Shown: positions 33,061 to 44,819 of the stretch, piece after piece
Layout: each line of letters starts with the position of its first letter
Position numbering within the stretch: position 1 is the stretch's first letter
Origin: Pomphorhynchus laevis
Lineage: Eukaryota; Acanthocephala; Palaeacanthocephala; Echinorhynchida; Pomphorhynchidae
Direction: 5' to 3'
Length of the DNA: 64,000 nt
Assembly: GCA_012934845.2 (NCBI GenBank)
Contig: WNNJ02001273.1
Location: 343,212-407,211 of the forward strand
The notes under the pieces: model-generated
What the model was told of the DNA's origin: nothing
The model's input: only the letters and a program-made list of their open reading frames with translations
Databases searched by the model: none
Translations under genes and position numbers: made by a program

Positions 33061-36000
33061 CTCTCATTGTATGAGAAATCTTAGCGTAAGCGGCTAGTCG
33101 ACCGTTAATAGTATTAATAAATAAATACTTAATATTAATAAATTAAATCGCTATTTTATAATTTGCTATTATCGCTCACTTAAACTGCTTTTTCAAACTA
33201 ATAATCGAACAATAACGTGTATTTAAGATTAATAAATATTAATTACTTATTAATTTTGCTTTATATATCAATGATTATTCCATATTTTTCTATTTTCGCA
33301 AAACAGGTTTTTGATACTTGGTATATATTCTAAGCGTACATGGTTACGCCGCACATGTCTGAATTGTTGCAGTGAACTGCTATCTTTAGGATATTATATT
33401 AGTCAGTATATTATATTAGGATATTACATGAAGTCAATAAATGCAGCATTTACTTATGTCTCTTGCCAAGATATTTCTATAGAATCCTTATAGTTTGTTG
33501 TACAAATATTTAATCGTTTCAGAAAGCCATTGTAAACATAAATTCTTCTGAATAAACTTTATAAAATCATGAGGGTAATGATATTTTTATGACCAAAGAC
33601 AAATGAGAACAGTAAATTAGAAAACGTACTATTTTATTAATATATTTTATTTTATAAAATATTGACTCGATATTAAATCTAAAATATTCACATTTATACG
33701 ATTAAAATTTCATTGCAATTTAAATAAATTTTAATTTAATTAAATTTTAATTTTACATTTAAAATTTATTCGACAATTAAAATTTAATTTCCAATTTATA
33801 TTAAAAATATATGAACTAATTATTGAATGCCGTCACAACTATAGGTAAGATGGATAAACTACCCGAACGGTAACATGTTACTTTCCTGATAACCCAAAGT
33901 GAATCCAAATAACGAAAATATAAAATTAAATACGGAAGATTGAATTTCTCAAATCCAAAAATTAGATTTGTAGAGAAAATAATAAATTTTGATAAATAAT
34001 AAAAAATATTGTTTATTAAAAATAAAACTACGTTTAAAAATTGTTTCAATAACATCCATTGATATTAGAAATTTGAAATTTATGATTATAATTATATATA
34101 GGAAATTAATCCTAATCCAAGAAAATTAATGCAAGTTAAATAAAAAAAATTATATAAACTTGTTCACAAAATAACCACAAATCTTATAAAATGTATGTAA
34201 AATGAAAATAATAAGGTAATTCCAACCATTAAATTTCAAAATTAATCTTTTAGATAAACTTTTTGATTAAATTTTGAATGCTTTCAAATCAATGATATAC
34301 CAATTATAAAATAACAATTTCGGAAATATTGTTTTCAGCAAAACTTTTTGTAAACAAATCACCTGTCATTTATTTCATCTTCCTTAAAGTTTATATACAG
34401 GATGCTATTGAATTCATACTTTCTCCGTATTTATTACTAAAGTTAGTACTGCAACCATATTTTCTGGGAAGATGATAAGTAACTTCTTTGGGAAGATGAT
34501 AACATCCAACATATGGTATCAATATGGTGATGATTATTTAATAATTTGTCAAGACAAACTTTATTGAATTAAGCCAACTGTTAAATGATGCATTTTTGAA
34601 AATATCGTTTTCTGCAAAACAAACTTTGTGTGCTATCGGTCTGGTATCTTTTACACAGCTTTACCTAATCATTTGTGTTATGGTGAAACTTAACACAATC
34701 AATGGACTCATGATTTTTATTTAATCTTAATCTCTATTGTGTCATTTTCTCAATTTATTATTATATCCTTCAAAGATAAAAAGCATTCAATTTTTATAGG
34801 ATGCCATAATAGTTTTGTTTAATACAAAGATAATTAAGAAACCACATTTATTTCAAGATGCTTGGCCTAAAGAACTGATATATCGTTTTTTATTATTATT
34901 TTTAAGCAACTAATAACCGTATTTTATGAATATTAAATTTACCCATTTATTAATAGGCATTTATACTGTTCTCAATCTTCTAATGAATAATGCAAGAGAT
35001 ATGTGATATTAATCATTCAATTATTGTAAAACTGGTTATTACGTTTATATTCGTGGATATAAGATTAAATTAACTGAATATATAAACATCTTTAGCTTCT
35101 ATAAATACCGTTATAAGACGAATCTAACAATAAGCACTAACAAGGAGTAAAAACAATATATGAAAATTGATGATTTGTTTTTCAATTTTCGATCGCGAAA
35201 TAAATATTTTGGCATTTGCCTATAAAATAACGAACAATTAATCATCGACCTAAGACAACAATGGTACCGTAGAGTGATATATTTTATATAAAGTGAAATA
35301 TTAAATAATAAAATCTTCGTTAAGAAAATATGTCATGCGCCATTTAATAATATAAATAATATTTCAAACAACTAAAAGGAGTAAAAAATTAATTAATTAC
35401 TCCTTATTAATTAATTAATAAGGAGTAAAAACAAGTAATATTTCAAACATTTTAATATTTAAAATTATTTAAATTTATAAAAATTATAAAAATAACGAAT
35501 ATTTAATTTTTGAATTAAATATTAAATTTTTTGAATTAATATTAATGATTATAATTAATAATAAATATAATTAATTATTAATTAGTTGCTCTTGTTAGAG
35601 AAAATAAAATATAAATTATAAAAATTGTAATTATCGATTGTAGTTGGATATAGCGTTCTTTTACACATTTTTTATAATGAAACTTGACACAATCACGATT
35701 TTTAAATATAATTTCTATTTTTTGTCATTTTCTCAATTTATTTTTAATTTTAAAGATAAAATCCATTTTTATAAGATGTCGTATTTTCCTTGTTTAAACA
35801 AGAAAATAGAAATTTTTTTCTACAGCAAAAAAAATATTTTCTACAGCAAGCGTAGAAAATTTTTTCTACGCTTGCTGCGTAGAATAAATTTAATTACTTG
35901 TGCAAATACAACAGGTTTACGTTAAAGAAAAATTAAGTTTAGTGAATCATATATGTTTTAATCGTTTCTTGCAAAAATAATGAGACCACATTAATGTCAA

Positions 36001-36169
36001 GAAACATGACAAAATTTAACAAAATATGAATTACTTAAGTTTTGAAATTATTTAAATTTATAAAAATAATCTATAACGAATATTTAATTTTTGAATATTT
36101 ATAATTTAATTTATAATAGATTATTTACGTAATATCATCAACGATTATTATAATATCATATAAGATAGC
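33061..36169. other. AT-rich stretch, no gene recognised
   Basis: No supported gene. Local palindromes are seen at 35360-35430 (AAGGAGTAAAAA with its complement) and 35810-35890 (TAGAAAATTTTTTCTACGC type). The open frame at 35644-35925 is built from simple A/T-rich repeats and was not accepted. Confidence 0.5.
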
Positions 36170-36640
36170 TCTATTAATCCAACGACTACTTCTGTCGTTG
36201 TAGTCACCAAGTAGCATGTCATAACAACTACCTAAAATACGGTCCAGAAGCTCACGGTTCTTGTGAATTTCCCCATGCCTAATATATATTGGCTATACTG
36301 ATACGTTTTCCGTTCTTACAGAGAGGTATATCTAAACAAGGCAGGGATGGACAAGAATAGTTTAAAAGAAGGGACGATCTTAAGGAGCATTTAATTAAGG
36401 TTAAAAGATCTTGAGATTGAGAGGAGTGAGGAGGGGTTATGTATGGAGTAAAATGGGTGTAAATATGCTTAGGGATAAATCTAGTAATGTCCTGGGGGAG
36501 ACGGATTGACCGCGTCTCCTGAAGGACTATAACATCTTCATCTTTACCAGATATAAGGCTAAAGGCAGAAGCACCTCCCGAATTCCACTGAAGGATATTC
36601 AGTGAAAAAGGCTCCTGACTACTTTGCATTGTTTTACGTC
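36170..36640 (-). mobile_element. LINE apurinic endonuclease fragment
   Basis: The minus strand reads FSLNILQWNSGGASAF, DVIVLQETRSIRLP, FTPYITPPHSSQSQDLLT, KRISIANIY, and in the next frame HGEIHKNRELLDRILG and LLGDYNDRSSRW. These are the QWN, LQET and GD(F/Y)N blocks of the APE nuclease of Jockey/CR1-type LINEs. Only the first ~150 residues remain. A related copy is at 53.05-53.61 kb. Confidence 0.75.
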
Positions 36641-37424
36641 GGCTGAAGTGAGATGCCTACCTCCTAGAATGAACCATGGTTGAAGAAGTCTGATTCGAAT
36701 GGTTAAAGAAGTCTGATTATTACCAGGTTTACCAATTTAGGCACAGGAGGGAGTTCTCCCTCCGTACTTGAGATTAAAAATTAGAATAATTAGCACTTAC
36801 CTTTGTTGCTTTTGCTGGAAAATTTGTTTTACTGGAGATTTTTGATCATCCAACTAACACTGCACATTTTTTTGTTGAAATATTGTATACATTTATCAAA
36901 TATACTAGAGATAAAATGTAAAAAATGTTCGAAGTTTTGTACGCTCCAAATCTAAAATCGTTTTGTTTTATTTACTCAATTTATTTATATTTGACTTAAT
37001 TTAAAAGCATTTACTAACCTTAATTCTAAAACTTGAAAAATGCGGTATGCAAATTATATTAATGAGTTATATCTGAATTAATGTTGTTTATACAAATTTT
37101 ATTATAATTAATTTAGAATCAAAAATAACTTTTCAATGAATAATTGCTAAATCTTATTTAATTCAGCAATTATTAATAACTAAATCATTTATTAAATCAA
37201 TAAATAACTTAACAACCACTAAAAATAACTATTGATAAAAGTCAAGAGTCTTTAATACGTTCTACAGCCATATTTGCGTCCCCCATAGATGCAACAAGCG
37301 GTTCAAGATTAGTATCATTGCTATGGAATCCAACATAGATGGAATTTTAATGTAGTACATAATATATAATCGTAAAATATGTTTCTCATTTTGGGATGAT
37401 GTCAGTAGACTAAATCATTTAATT
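36641..37424. other. AT-rich stretch, no gene recognised
   Basis: Nothing beyond AT-rich DNA is seen. The first 100 bases include a short direct repeat, GAAGTCTGATT. Confidence 0.5.
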
Positions 37425-37960
37425 TAGATATTAAATTAAATTTTATAACTAAATTTTATTTAATAAGATGATGTAACGTGTGAAAATTAGATGCTATTAA
37501 ATTAGAAGCTATTTTTCAATATACTATTTATTAATTAGATGCTATTAAATTAGAAGCTATTTATTAAATGAAATATAAATTAAATGAAATTTTATAACTA
37601 AATTTAAATTTAATAAGAAGATGTAACATGTGAAAATTAGATGCTATTAAATTAGAAGCTATTTTTCAATATACTATTTATTAATTAGATGCTATTAAAT
37701 TAGAAGCTATTTATTAAATGAAATATAAATTAAATTAAATTTTATAACTAAATTTTAATTTAATAAGGTGATGTAACATGTGAAAATTAGATGCTATTAA
37801 ATTAGAAGCTATTTTTCAATATACTATTTATTAATTAGATGCTATTAAATTAGAAGCTATTTATTAAATGAAATATAAATTAAATTAAATTTTATAACTA
37901 AATTTTAATTTAATAAGATGATGTAACATGTGAAAATTAGATGCTATTAAATTTGAAGCA
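37425..37960 (+). repeat. 150-bp satellite, about 3.5 units
   Basis: ATGTAAC(A/G)TGTGAAAATTAG occurs at 37471, 37621, 37771 and 37921, an exact 150-bp step. Each unit contains AGATGCTATTAAATTAGAAG twice. Units differ at only a few bases, so the array is young or homogenised. Confidence 0.92.
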
Positions 37961-39399
37961 ATTTTTCAGTATGAGAATAAATTAAGATTTGAAAATCACT
38001 CATATTTCGAGATCATAGTAAAGTATATTACTGTGCAATAGATATAAATTAGTAAGTGAATAAATTAGTTTGATGTTAATTAAGCAAATGATCCAAATTA
38101 TTTTCGATAATTCAAAATAAGAAAAATTATTTACGCAAATCAGCGTTAATTATTCAACTTAGATCGAAAATAAACAGATTATCGTTTCCAGGCAGTTTCC
38201 AAATGATAGCTATCTTCTATTTAAGTACATAAATTGACGTAATGTTTGTTATATATTGTAAGAATTTCTTAGAGTTTGCTGGCAGCGAGCAAACCGAGAA
38301 ACATCTATATATTTATCATCAAAAATTGCTTTGCTATAGTTACATATGTCATCCAAACGTTAAGATTCTTTTTTTACTCTCTTTTAACCCTTGATACAAA
38401 ATTCTGAAAATTCATAGAATATCGCAAATACTGAATTTTCAGCAGAGATAAGGTTCATGAATAAAAACATGTTTTCATAACTTTAACGTTTTAGTATGAC
38501 ACATTTTCGATGAGCGAACGTGCCCTAATATAAATTAGTGGTCGTGCAAACATATTTAAAACGAAAATGTTTGCTTTGCGAAACCACACTTAAAAAGCAG
38601 TTACTTAATAAAGTTCGAAAGGTTTGATTTTTAATTAACATTCTCTAATGGATGATTAATCATAGCACTCAGTCTCCAAAAACTATAGAAAATATTCGAT
38701 AATTTATTATCGAATATGAATATTAATATTAATTCATATTGACAAATATATTTGTCATTACAATTAATAGATGGAATTTTTATGTAGATAGATAATCGTA
38801 AAATTAATAATCGTTTGATAAATAATCAAAATAATAAATAATAAATAATGTAGATAAATAATCGTTTGTCATTTTGGGATGATGTCACGAGATAAAATAG
38901 CACTAAAACATTAAAATAATCAATTTTAATAGTTAGTTGTAAATAATTATATAATAATTAATAATTATTTATTGTTAATGATTACAAAATCATCGTTGTA
39001 TCAGTTAATTCCAGCAGTTTCACTATTGCATATCAAATGTATTTATTTTTCATGAATACTTTGTTTTTTTTGTTTGTAAAAATTCTTTATGCAAAAATAT
39101 CGATTTTTCAATTTTAAGAATTTATTTGTTTGGTCAAAATTAATGACTCATTTGAGCAAATGTTGATACACATAAATTAAATTTGTAGATCAGATACATA
39201 CAGATCGAAATAAACAGATCACATAAGTTTACTGATTTACTGATTTTATATTATGCAATATTATGTGATCTGTATATATACATTATGTATGTATATATAT
39301 TATGTGATTGTATATATTAGTATATACAAATATAAAAGATATTATATAAATCCTTTAATAAATATAAAATCTTTTATAAGTATATATTTAAATAATCAG
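37961..39399. other. AT-rich stretch, no gene recognised
   Basis: No gene or RNA was recognised. It contains TATATA-rich runs near 39270-39380. Confidence 0.5.
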
Positions 39400-40060
39400 A
39401 TCATATAACAGATTAATGAGTCTATGTATTTTATATAAAGTAAAGATTAATAATTATAAATAATAAATAATTATAATATTTTATACAATTTATGATTCTA
39501 TACAGTTAATTTTATACATTTTATAAATAATAAATAATTGTTATTTATAAGATTTTATATAATTTATATCAAGTTAAAATTTAAAATTAAAACTTAAAAT
39601 AAAAGTCAATTGTTATGAATTGACTAATAAATAACAGACGATATATAAGAATAAAGAATTAGAGATCATCAGGAGGAACTGCTATGTTATTAGGTTTCGG
39701 CCTTTTTTAAACAGACTAATAATACATGCTAATGGCGTATTTCCTCTGATGACATTTGATTATCTAGTATCTTATTCTAATACAAAGCATATTGTTTATT
39801 ATCCATTCATAAAATAAAAATCAATTTTTATGAATTGACTAATAAATAACAGATGATGTATTCGAATAAGGAATAGAGATCACCAGGAGGAACTGCTATG
39901 TTATCAGGTTTTGGCACATATTCCTCTAACCAACAAAGCAGCGGGGCCAAACATGTGCTAATGACGTATTTTCTCTGATGAAATATAATTATTTAGTGTA
40001 CCTTATTCAAATACAAAGCATTAGAATAATACTTTGTATTATGACGTATTATTTGTAAAA
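39400..40060 (+). repeat. Two tandem pseudoknot-type repeats
   Basis: A long-form leader (AATCAGATCATATAACAG at 39394) leads to two hairpin units in tandem, ~39615-39808 and ~39825-40060. The join shows the true ends: TTTATGAATTGACTAATAAA on the left and ATTATCCATTCATAAA on the right are inverted repeats. The second unit keeps GGTTTTGGC and GCGGGGCC; the first has lost its centre. Confidence 0.65.
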
Positions 40061-40726
40061 AAATATTATACCAAGAAAACCGAAGCGATGACATATACTT
40101 TTTATTATTCTATCTGATAACCCGTAAAACGTTTAACTATCTAAAAAGTTTTATTACTCTATGCGGTTCACAAACATTTTAAATTTATTTTCTGAACCAT
40201 CTATCAAAGGGATTAAATTCGGCAAGAATAAACTAACAAACATCTTGCGATTTAGCCAATCAGTCTGCCACACGTATAATAAGCCTGTTTTTAAACTATT
40301 CGATGCTAATCTGTCAAAAAGATATATTCAGCACATATAATGTCAAATTATTACGAAATAAAATTATTATTGATTTTTTATATATTTTAAAAACAAATAA
40401 ATCGTATTTTGCCAACATCCCCTTATCAGCGGGAAAAAACCTGTAGTATTGGAAGTTGTCTAGCATTCCCTTACTATCACAGTAATATGACTAGCTAAAC
40501 GCGTCGTTCCTAAATGTTTTCCAACATTGTGAAAACATTGTCGTTTTATTGTTTTTTTTTCAAAACGCGTCGTTCCTATACTAAATGTTTTCCAACAATT
40601 GTGTTCCGATATTAATATTTAGATTAATCAGATCAGATAACTGAGTCTATGTATTTTATACGATATATAAATTTAAAATAAAGATAAATAATTCAATTTT
40701 ATATAATTTATTTTTATCTTCTTTAT
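40061..40726. other. AT-rich stretch with a repeat leader
   Basis: At 40622 a long-form leader (AATCAGATCAGATAACTGAG) starts and is cut off at 40727 by the PLE 3' end. The rest is AT-rich. AACGCGTCGTTCCTA occurs twice (40498 and 40565). No gene is seen. Confidence 0.5.
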
Positions 40727-41058
40727 TGCGAACCATCCCCGAGAATACAAAAAGAACTTTATTTATTTGATATTTCGACTGTACTTAGCGGTCATTTTCA
40801 ATCTAAAAATAGAAGAAAAATATTACACAAAAGAAAATTCAATTAAAAATAATGTAACTAAGTTATAGCCCTATCGGCAATAACTGATTTCATTTTGGAA
40901 ACCTTATCACGATGTTTAGCAAGTTTATAGTTCACATCTTTTTGTACGTCTTGTGGAGGGAATTTTGAGGACCAGTTAGATTTATTTCATTCCATTGTAG
41001 GGAAGATGAAAATGTACAATGATTCCAAAACAAGCCTACGTCCTAACTGTTTTTCTTT
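40727..41058 (-). mobile_element. Canonical PLE 3' end, minus copy
   Basis: This is the complement of 45505-45835: the final codons of the C-terminal GIY-YIG ORF, the KLAKHRDKV and IADGAIT tail, then GACCGCTAAGTAC...GTCGAAATATCAAAT and the terminus GTATTCTCGGGGATGG. It is 5'-truncated to ~330 bp. With the plus copy it makes an inverted pair around the Naiad-like element. Confidence 0.8.
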
Positions 41059-41059
41059 A

Positions 41060-41440
41060 TTAAATCAGCTAACTGAGTCTACGTATTTAATATAATTATA
41101 AAATAAACAAAACATAATAATGCTAAATCAAAATTTAATAATTAAATAATAAAATTAATAATTGTTTTTAGATTTTTTATAATTTAAATCAAGTTAAAAA
41201 ATGAAATTTAAAATAAACGTCATTTTTATGAATTGACTAATAAATAACAGACGTTGTATCAGAATAAGAATTAGAGGTCATCAGGAGGAACTGCTATGCT
41301 ATCAGGTTTCGGCCCCTAACTCCTCTACCCAACATAGCAGCGGGGCCAAATACATGCTAATGATGTATTTCCTCTGAAATAACTATCTAGTATCTTATTC
41401 TAATACAAAGTATATTATTTATTATCCATCCATAAAAATT
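41060..41440 (+). repeat. Pseudoknot-type repeat, best-preserved copy
   Basis: Leader AAATCAGCTAACTGAGTCTA at 41065, then the hairpin unit 41225-41440. Pairings seen: outer TCAGGAGGA with TCCTCTGA; CTGCTATG with CATAGCAG; GGCCCC with GGGGCC, interlocked with the previous pair (a pseudoknot order); and AAATACA with TGTATTT. The ends are inverted repeats with TTATTCT(A/G)ATACA. Copies across the window share these pairings, so the folded RNA or DNA may matter. Confidence 0.65.
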
Positions 41441-41638
41441 TGCCACTTAAGAGTTTAAATTTATTCTTTATATTATTGTGTTGATTTATATATTTTACTA
41501 TTTTCTGCTTGATGTTATTTTTATAGTAACCTAGTTTAAAATATGTATCTATTAAATTATTTAAATGATTTTGAAGAAAGCCAATATCATTACATATTGT
41601 TGCAATTCTTTAAATTTCATTATTTAATGTATTATATT

Positions 41639-42001
41639 TTATATTATATGGTATGCATGAATGCTCATGCAAAAATATGTTTCTTGTAAATTTAAAATGT
41701 CATCTTTACGATATAAATTAATAGTAGTTTTAGTTAATGTTAATTTAATGTTCATATCTAGATATATACCTTCTTTATCATTAATATTGGTTTTCTTAAG
41801 AATAAGACTTTCTGGATAAATTTGTTCACTAATTGAATAAAAATTATTAGAATTAAATACACATATATCATCAATGTATCGAAACATATATTTCATATAT
41901 TTATATTGTTTAGATTTAGTTTTTACACAGTTATGAACAAATTCATATTCTATAAAGCTTAAAAACAAGTCAGCTATAATTGGGATACTATTACCACCCA
42001 T
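41639..42001 (-). CDS. PLE reverse transcriptase, C-terminal part
   Basis: The 120-codon frame starts MGGNSIPIIADLFLSFIEYE (RT motif B region, usually MGS-P-AP in PLEs). It continues to MFRYIDDICVFNS, the catalytic YIDD, then ESLILKKTNINDKEGIYLD and DMNIKL. It overlaps the end of the preceding RT ORF by about 11 bases in another frame, so the RT is split here. It would polymerise DNA from element RNA if whole. Confidence 0.75.
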   Translation of the reverse strand: MGGNSIPIIADLFLSFIEYEFVHNCVKTKSKQYKYMKYMFRYIDDICVFNSNNFYSISEQIYPESLILKKTNINDKEGIYLDMNIKLTLTKTTINLYRKDDILNLQETYFCMSIHAYHII

Positions 42002-42812
42002 TGGAACACCTTTTTACTTGTCTAAATATAGATGTCCCCACTTTTAAATAATTTTGATTTATCAAAATATTTAAGGATTCTATTAATTCAATTTTATCCA
42101 TATATTTATATTTACTTGATGGTTTAATTTTTGTTAGATAGGCGTTATAATTATTATAACATATATATGTATATATTTTTCCGAATATAAGATTAATTAA
42201 TTTTACTAACGCTTCTTTAATATCTACTAAATCTAGATTTGTATAAAGCGTACTAAAATCGTATGTATTTATATTTTGAAAATTTATTCCTTTTGTCTGT
42301 TCTAAAAATTCTTTTGTAGAATTAATACTGAAATAGTGTTTTATACCAGTATTAATTTCGATTACCTTGCAATATCTTTTAAAGTGTGCTTTAATTGCTT
42401 TAAGTAGTTTATTCATATAGACAGAAAGTGGTTTTAATGTACATTTAAACGCACTACATATGAACCTAGGTTTTATTGGATTTTTATGTAATTTTGGATT
42501 CCAATATAATATAGGTATAGTTTTATTATCTAATTCAACCTTTATACCCTTTTTATCCATTATAGAACATTGACTTGTAATAATTGTTTCAAAACTCAAC
42601 TCACGACGTTCATATGTTGAATTTACATTTAAATCATTAGAATTGACCTCTTTTATTAGTATATCAGAATAAATATTTATGCATATGAAGACAAAGTTAT
42701 TACTAGCTTTGTCAATAGTTGTTATTATATAGTTATCCTTTAATTTAGTAAGTTCTTTATACATATCTTTATTAATTTTATCTTTTCTTTTATAATTGTT
42801 TGTTATTTTCAT
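41991..42812 (-). CDS. PLE reverse transcriptase, N-terminal part
   Basis: The 273-codon frame shows KLKDNYIITTIDKASNNFVF, then ILYWNPKLHKNPIKPRFICS (PLE motifs 1-2, with K-hydrophobic-HK-P), LSVYMNKLLK, and INTYDFSTLYTNLDLVDI, whose D-F-S-T-LYTN is motif A. This strongly marks PLE RTs. The frame ends near GWxxxx and passes to the 41639-42001 frame. The start Met is internal to the polyprotein; upstream codons run into stops before the nuclease ORF. Confidence 0.8.
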   Translation of the reverse strand: MKITNNYKRKDKINKDMYKELTKLKDNYIITTIDKASNNFVFICINIYSDILIKEVNSNDLNVNSTYERRELSFETIITSQCSIMDKKGIKVELDNKTIPILYWNPKLHKNPIKPRFICSAFKCTLKPLSVYMNKLLKAIKAHFKRYCKVIEINTGIKHYFSINSTKEFLEQTKGINFQNINTYDFSTLYTNLDLVDIKEALVKLINLIFGKIYTYICYNNYNAYLTKIKPSSKYKYMDKIELIESLNILINQNYLKVGTSIFRQVKRCSNGW

Positions 42813-42890
42813 TTTATTTTTAATTTTATCAAATATATAATCTTTCCAAATTTATATCTTAGATATATTCGAGCTTTCACTATTAATCAG

Positions 42891-44114
42891 CTAACTAAAT
42901 AAATCATTTAATTTATTATATAACGAATTGTAAATTTTATTTTTGTCGTTGTTATTATACTCTTTTGATAGCAGCTTTCTTAATTCACAATTTTCAATTA
43001 ATTCTAGATTATGGGTACATATATGTTCATTTATTTTATCAAAACTAAGACTTTTACAATTGCATTCTGTTTCCATTATGTTTCTAATATTATCGTTACA
43101 TATTGATTTTAATTCTTTATTATAATTACAAATTTTTCGTCCTAATGGTGTTAGAAGTTTATATCTTATTTTAGGAATATATTTACTTAAATCTGACCCT
43201 ATTATTTCTTTACTTTTAGAATTATTTAAAAGTCCGGCTATATTTATGTTATCTATACATTTATTAATGAAGTTTATGGTTAATGTATATTTTCTATTGT
43301 TATTATTAACATTTATTGTACGATTATAGTATTTTGTATTACAATAACTGTCTATTATACAACTTAGCCTATCATAGTCGTTAATTAATTTTTGATTTAT
43401 TGAACATATGATATCTTTAGAAAAACTTCTTATATTTACATAAAGATCTTTTAGCTTATTATCACTTAAAAGTTGTTTTAATATTTCTAATTGTTCATTT
43501 ATATACATATCTTTTTTAATATTTTTAACTCTATTTTTCCTATTCATTTTATCACCATGACTTCTTGGTTTGCGTTTAACCGGATTATTATAATATAGTT
43601 GTTTATTATGTATTATACTACTTCTGCCAATTCCTTGTACCACGTCATTCAATCCTAATGGGTACATGGAATTAAGCGTTTTAATCCAAAAATCTTCTTT
43701 TTCCAATAGTTTTTGATTTAATATTGAAATGTTTTCTTCGATAATATGTTCTAAAATAAATAATTTACAGTTTTTAATATCATGTCCTATTAATCTCATA
43801 TGTTTATGAAATATAGTTTGACTATTATGCTGTATATTATATATGTGTTGCCTAAACCTAGTTTTTAACATTTGATATGTTTTTCCTATATATTGCAATC
43901 CACATGTACATTGTATTAGATACACTACACCTGCGGTATTGCAGTTACAATTATCATTAATATTTAATGAAAAACATTTGTTTGTCGTATTACTTACGAT
44001 ACAATTATTATTATTTATAACATCACAAACTATACAATTTTTTCTGTTACATTTAAAAGATCTAAAATTGAAATCATTAGTACTTACGTATTTTTCCAAT
44101 ATGGTTGAGTACAT
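42891..44114 (-). CDS. PLE N-terminal GIY-YIG nuclease ORF
   Basis: 407 aa. Residues ~22-30 form a zinc-knuckle start (CNRKNCIVC). GIY-YIG spans ~60-155: VVYLIQC, LQYIGKTY, RFRQH and a Glu in KEDFWIKTL, so the usual Tyr, Tyr, Arg and Glu are present. Residues 160-407 are basic with Asn/Ile-rich helices and a CNCKSLSFDKINEHICTHNL segment that may bind zinc. This linker leads to the RT ORF 78 bases downstream. The enzyme would nick the target DNA for PLE insertion. Two internally deleted relatives lie at 59.7-60.2 and 62.5-63.1 kb. Confidence 0.8.
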   Translation of the reverse strand: MYSTILEKYVSTNDFNFRSFKCNRKNCIVCDVINNNNCIVSNTTNKCFSLNINDNCNCNTAGVVYLIQCTCGLQYIGKTYQMLKTRFRQHIYNIQHNSQTIFHKHMRLIGHDIKNCKLFILEHIIEENISILNQKLLEKEDFWIKTLNSMYPLGLNDVVQGIGRSSIIHNKQLYYNNPVKRKPRSHGDKMNRKNRVKNIKKDMYINEQLEILKQLLSDNKLKDLYVNIRSFSKDIICSINQKLINDYDRLSCIIDSYCNTKYYNRTINVNNNNRKYTLTINFINKCIDNINIAGLLNNSKSKEIIGSDLSKYIPKIRYKLLTPLGRKICNYNKELKSICNDNIRNIMETECNCKSLSFDKINEHICTHNLELIENCELRKLLSKEYNNNDKNKIYNSLYNKLNDLFS

Positions 44115-44549
44115 GTAACTTTTAAGTCATAATTTTTAACGTTGCTTTTTCGGTGTCGCCACCTAGTTTAGTTGACTCAGACTAAACTTACAACGGGCCA
44201 TCCAGCAGCATCTGACAGGGGGCTGCCCTGCTTAAGGCGGTTGCAGGCTGGAACAAGATCTTATAAAGATCTACCACCTTCACTCCACGCGCTACGCGTC
44301 CTAGCTATTGGCCGTTACCTGGCCTCCTAAACGTGATCACGTGAAGCAGTTTACATTTTAAAGTGTAAACACCTTGGGATGCAAACTTTTCCCTATTTTT
44401 AAAATTAATAATTTATACAAATTGTTTGAAAATAAGAAAAAATAATAGTAAAGTCGTAACCAATAATACATAGTTTCAGTATTTCTGACAGAGGTCATAT
44501 TACCGGGAAAACAAAGTCCACAGGTCAATAATAACATGTCAGTAGAACA

Positions 44550-44815
44550 AATTAAATCAGCTAACTGAGTCTACGTATTTAATATAATTATAAAATAAAC
44601 AAAACATAATAATGCTAAATCAAAATTTAATAATTTAATAATAAAATTAATAATTGTTTTTAGATTTTCTATAATTTAAATCAAGTTAAAATAAAAAAAT
44701 AAAATTTAAAATAAACGTCATTTTTATGAATTGACTAATAAATAACAGACATTGTATCAGAATAAGAATTAGAGGTCATCAGGTGGAACTGCTATGCTAT
44801 CAGGTTTCGGCCCTG
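44550..44815 (+). repeat. Pseudoknot-type repeat cut by a PLE
   Basis: Its leader and first half nearly match 41065-41315 base for base. After GCTATCAGGTTTCGGCCC the sequence switches to the canonical PLE fragment. The near-identity of the two leaders, 3.5 kb apart around the Naiad-like element, suggests a recent duplication, or that one unit was split by an insertion. Confidence 0.65.
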
Positions 44816-44819
44816 ATAT

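Larger units (their letters stand above)
41445..44460 (-). mobile_element. Naiad-like Penelope element (nuclease first)
   Basis: On the minus strand the GIY-YIG nuclease (ORF from 44114) comes before the RT (to 41639). In canonical PLEs the GIY-YIG domain follows the RT; the reverse order defines the Chlamys/Naiad groups described from algae and invertebrates. The coding part lies in three open pieces, so this copy looks broken. The 5' leader (44115-44460) holds TTAGTTGACTCAGACTAAAC and GGCGGTTGCAGGCTGG, also found at the head of the two copies near 59.7 and 62.5 kb. Confidence 0.8.

Noticed and set aside
35644-35925. 93-codon frame as a gene
   Set aside because: Built from A/T-rich simple and palindromic repeats (TTTTCTACAGC units).
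41225-41440. HDV-like or twister ribozyme in the pseudoknot repeat
   Set aside because: The order of pairings (outer stem, two interlocked stems, then a separate hairpin) does not match the nested double pseudoknot of HDV, and the conserved twister bases are not there. It is kept only as an unnamed structured repeat.
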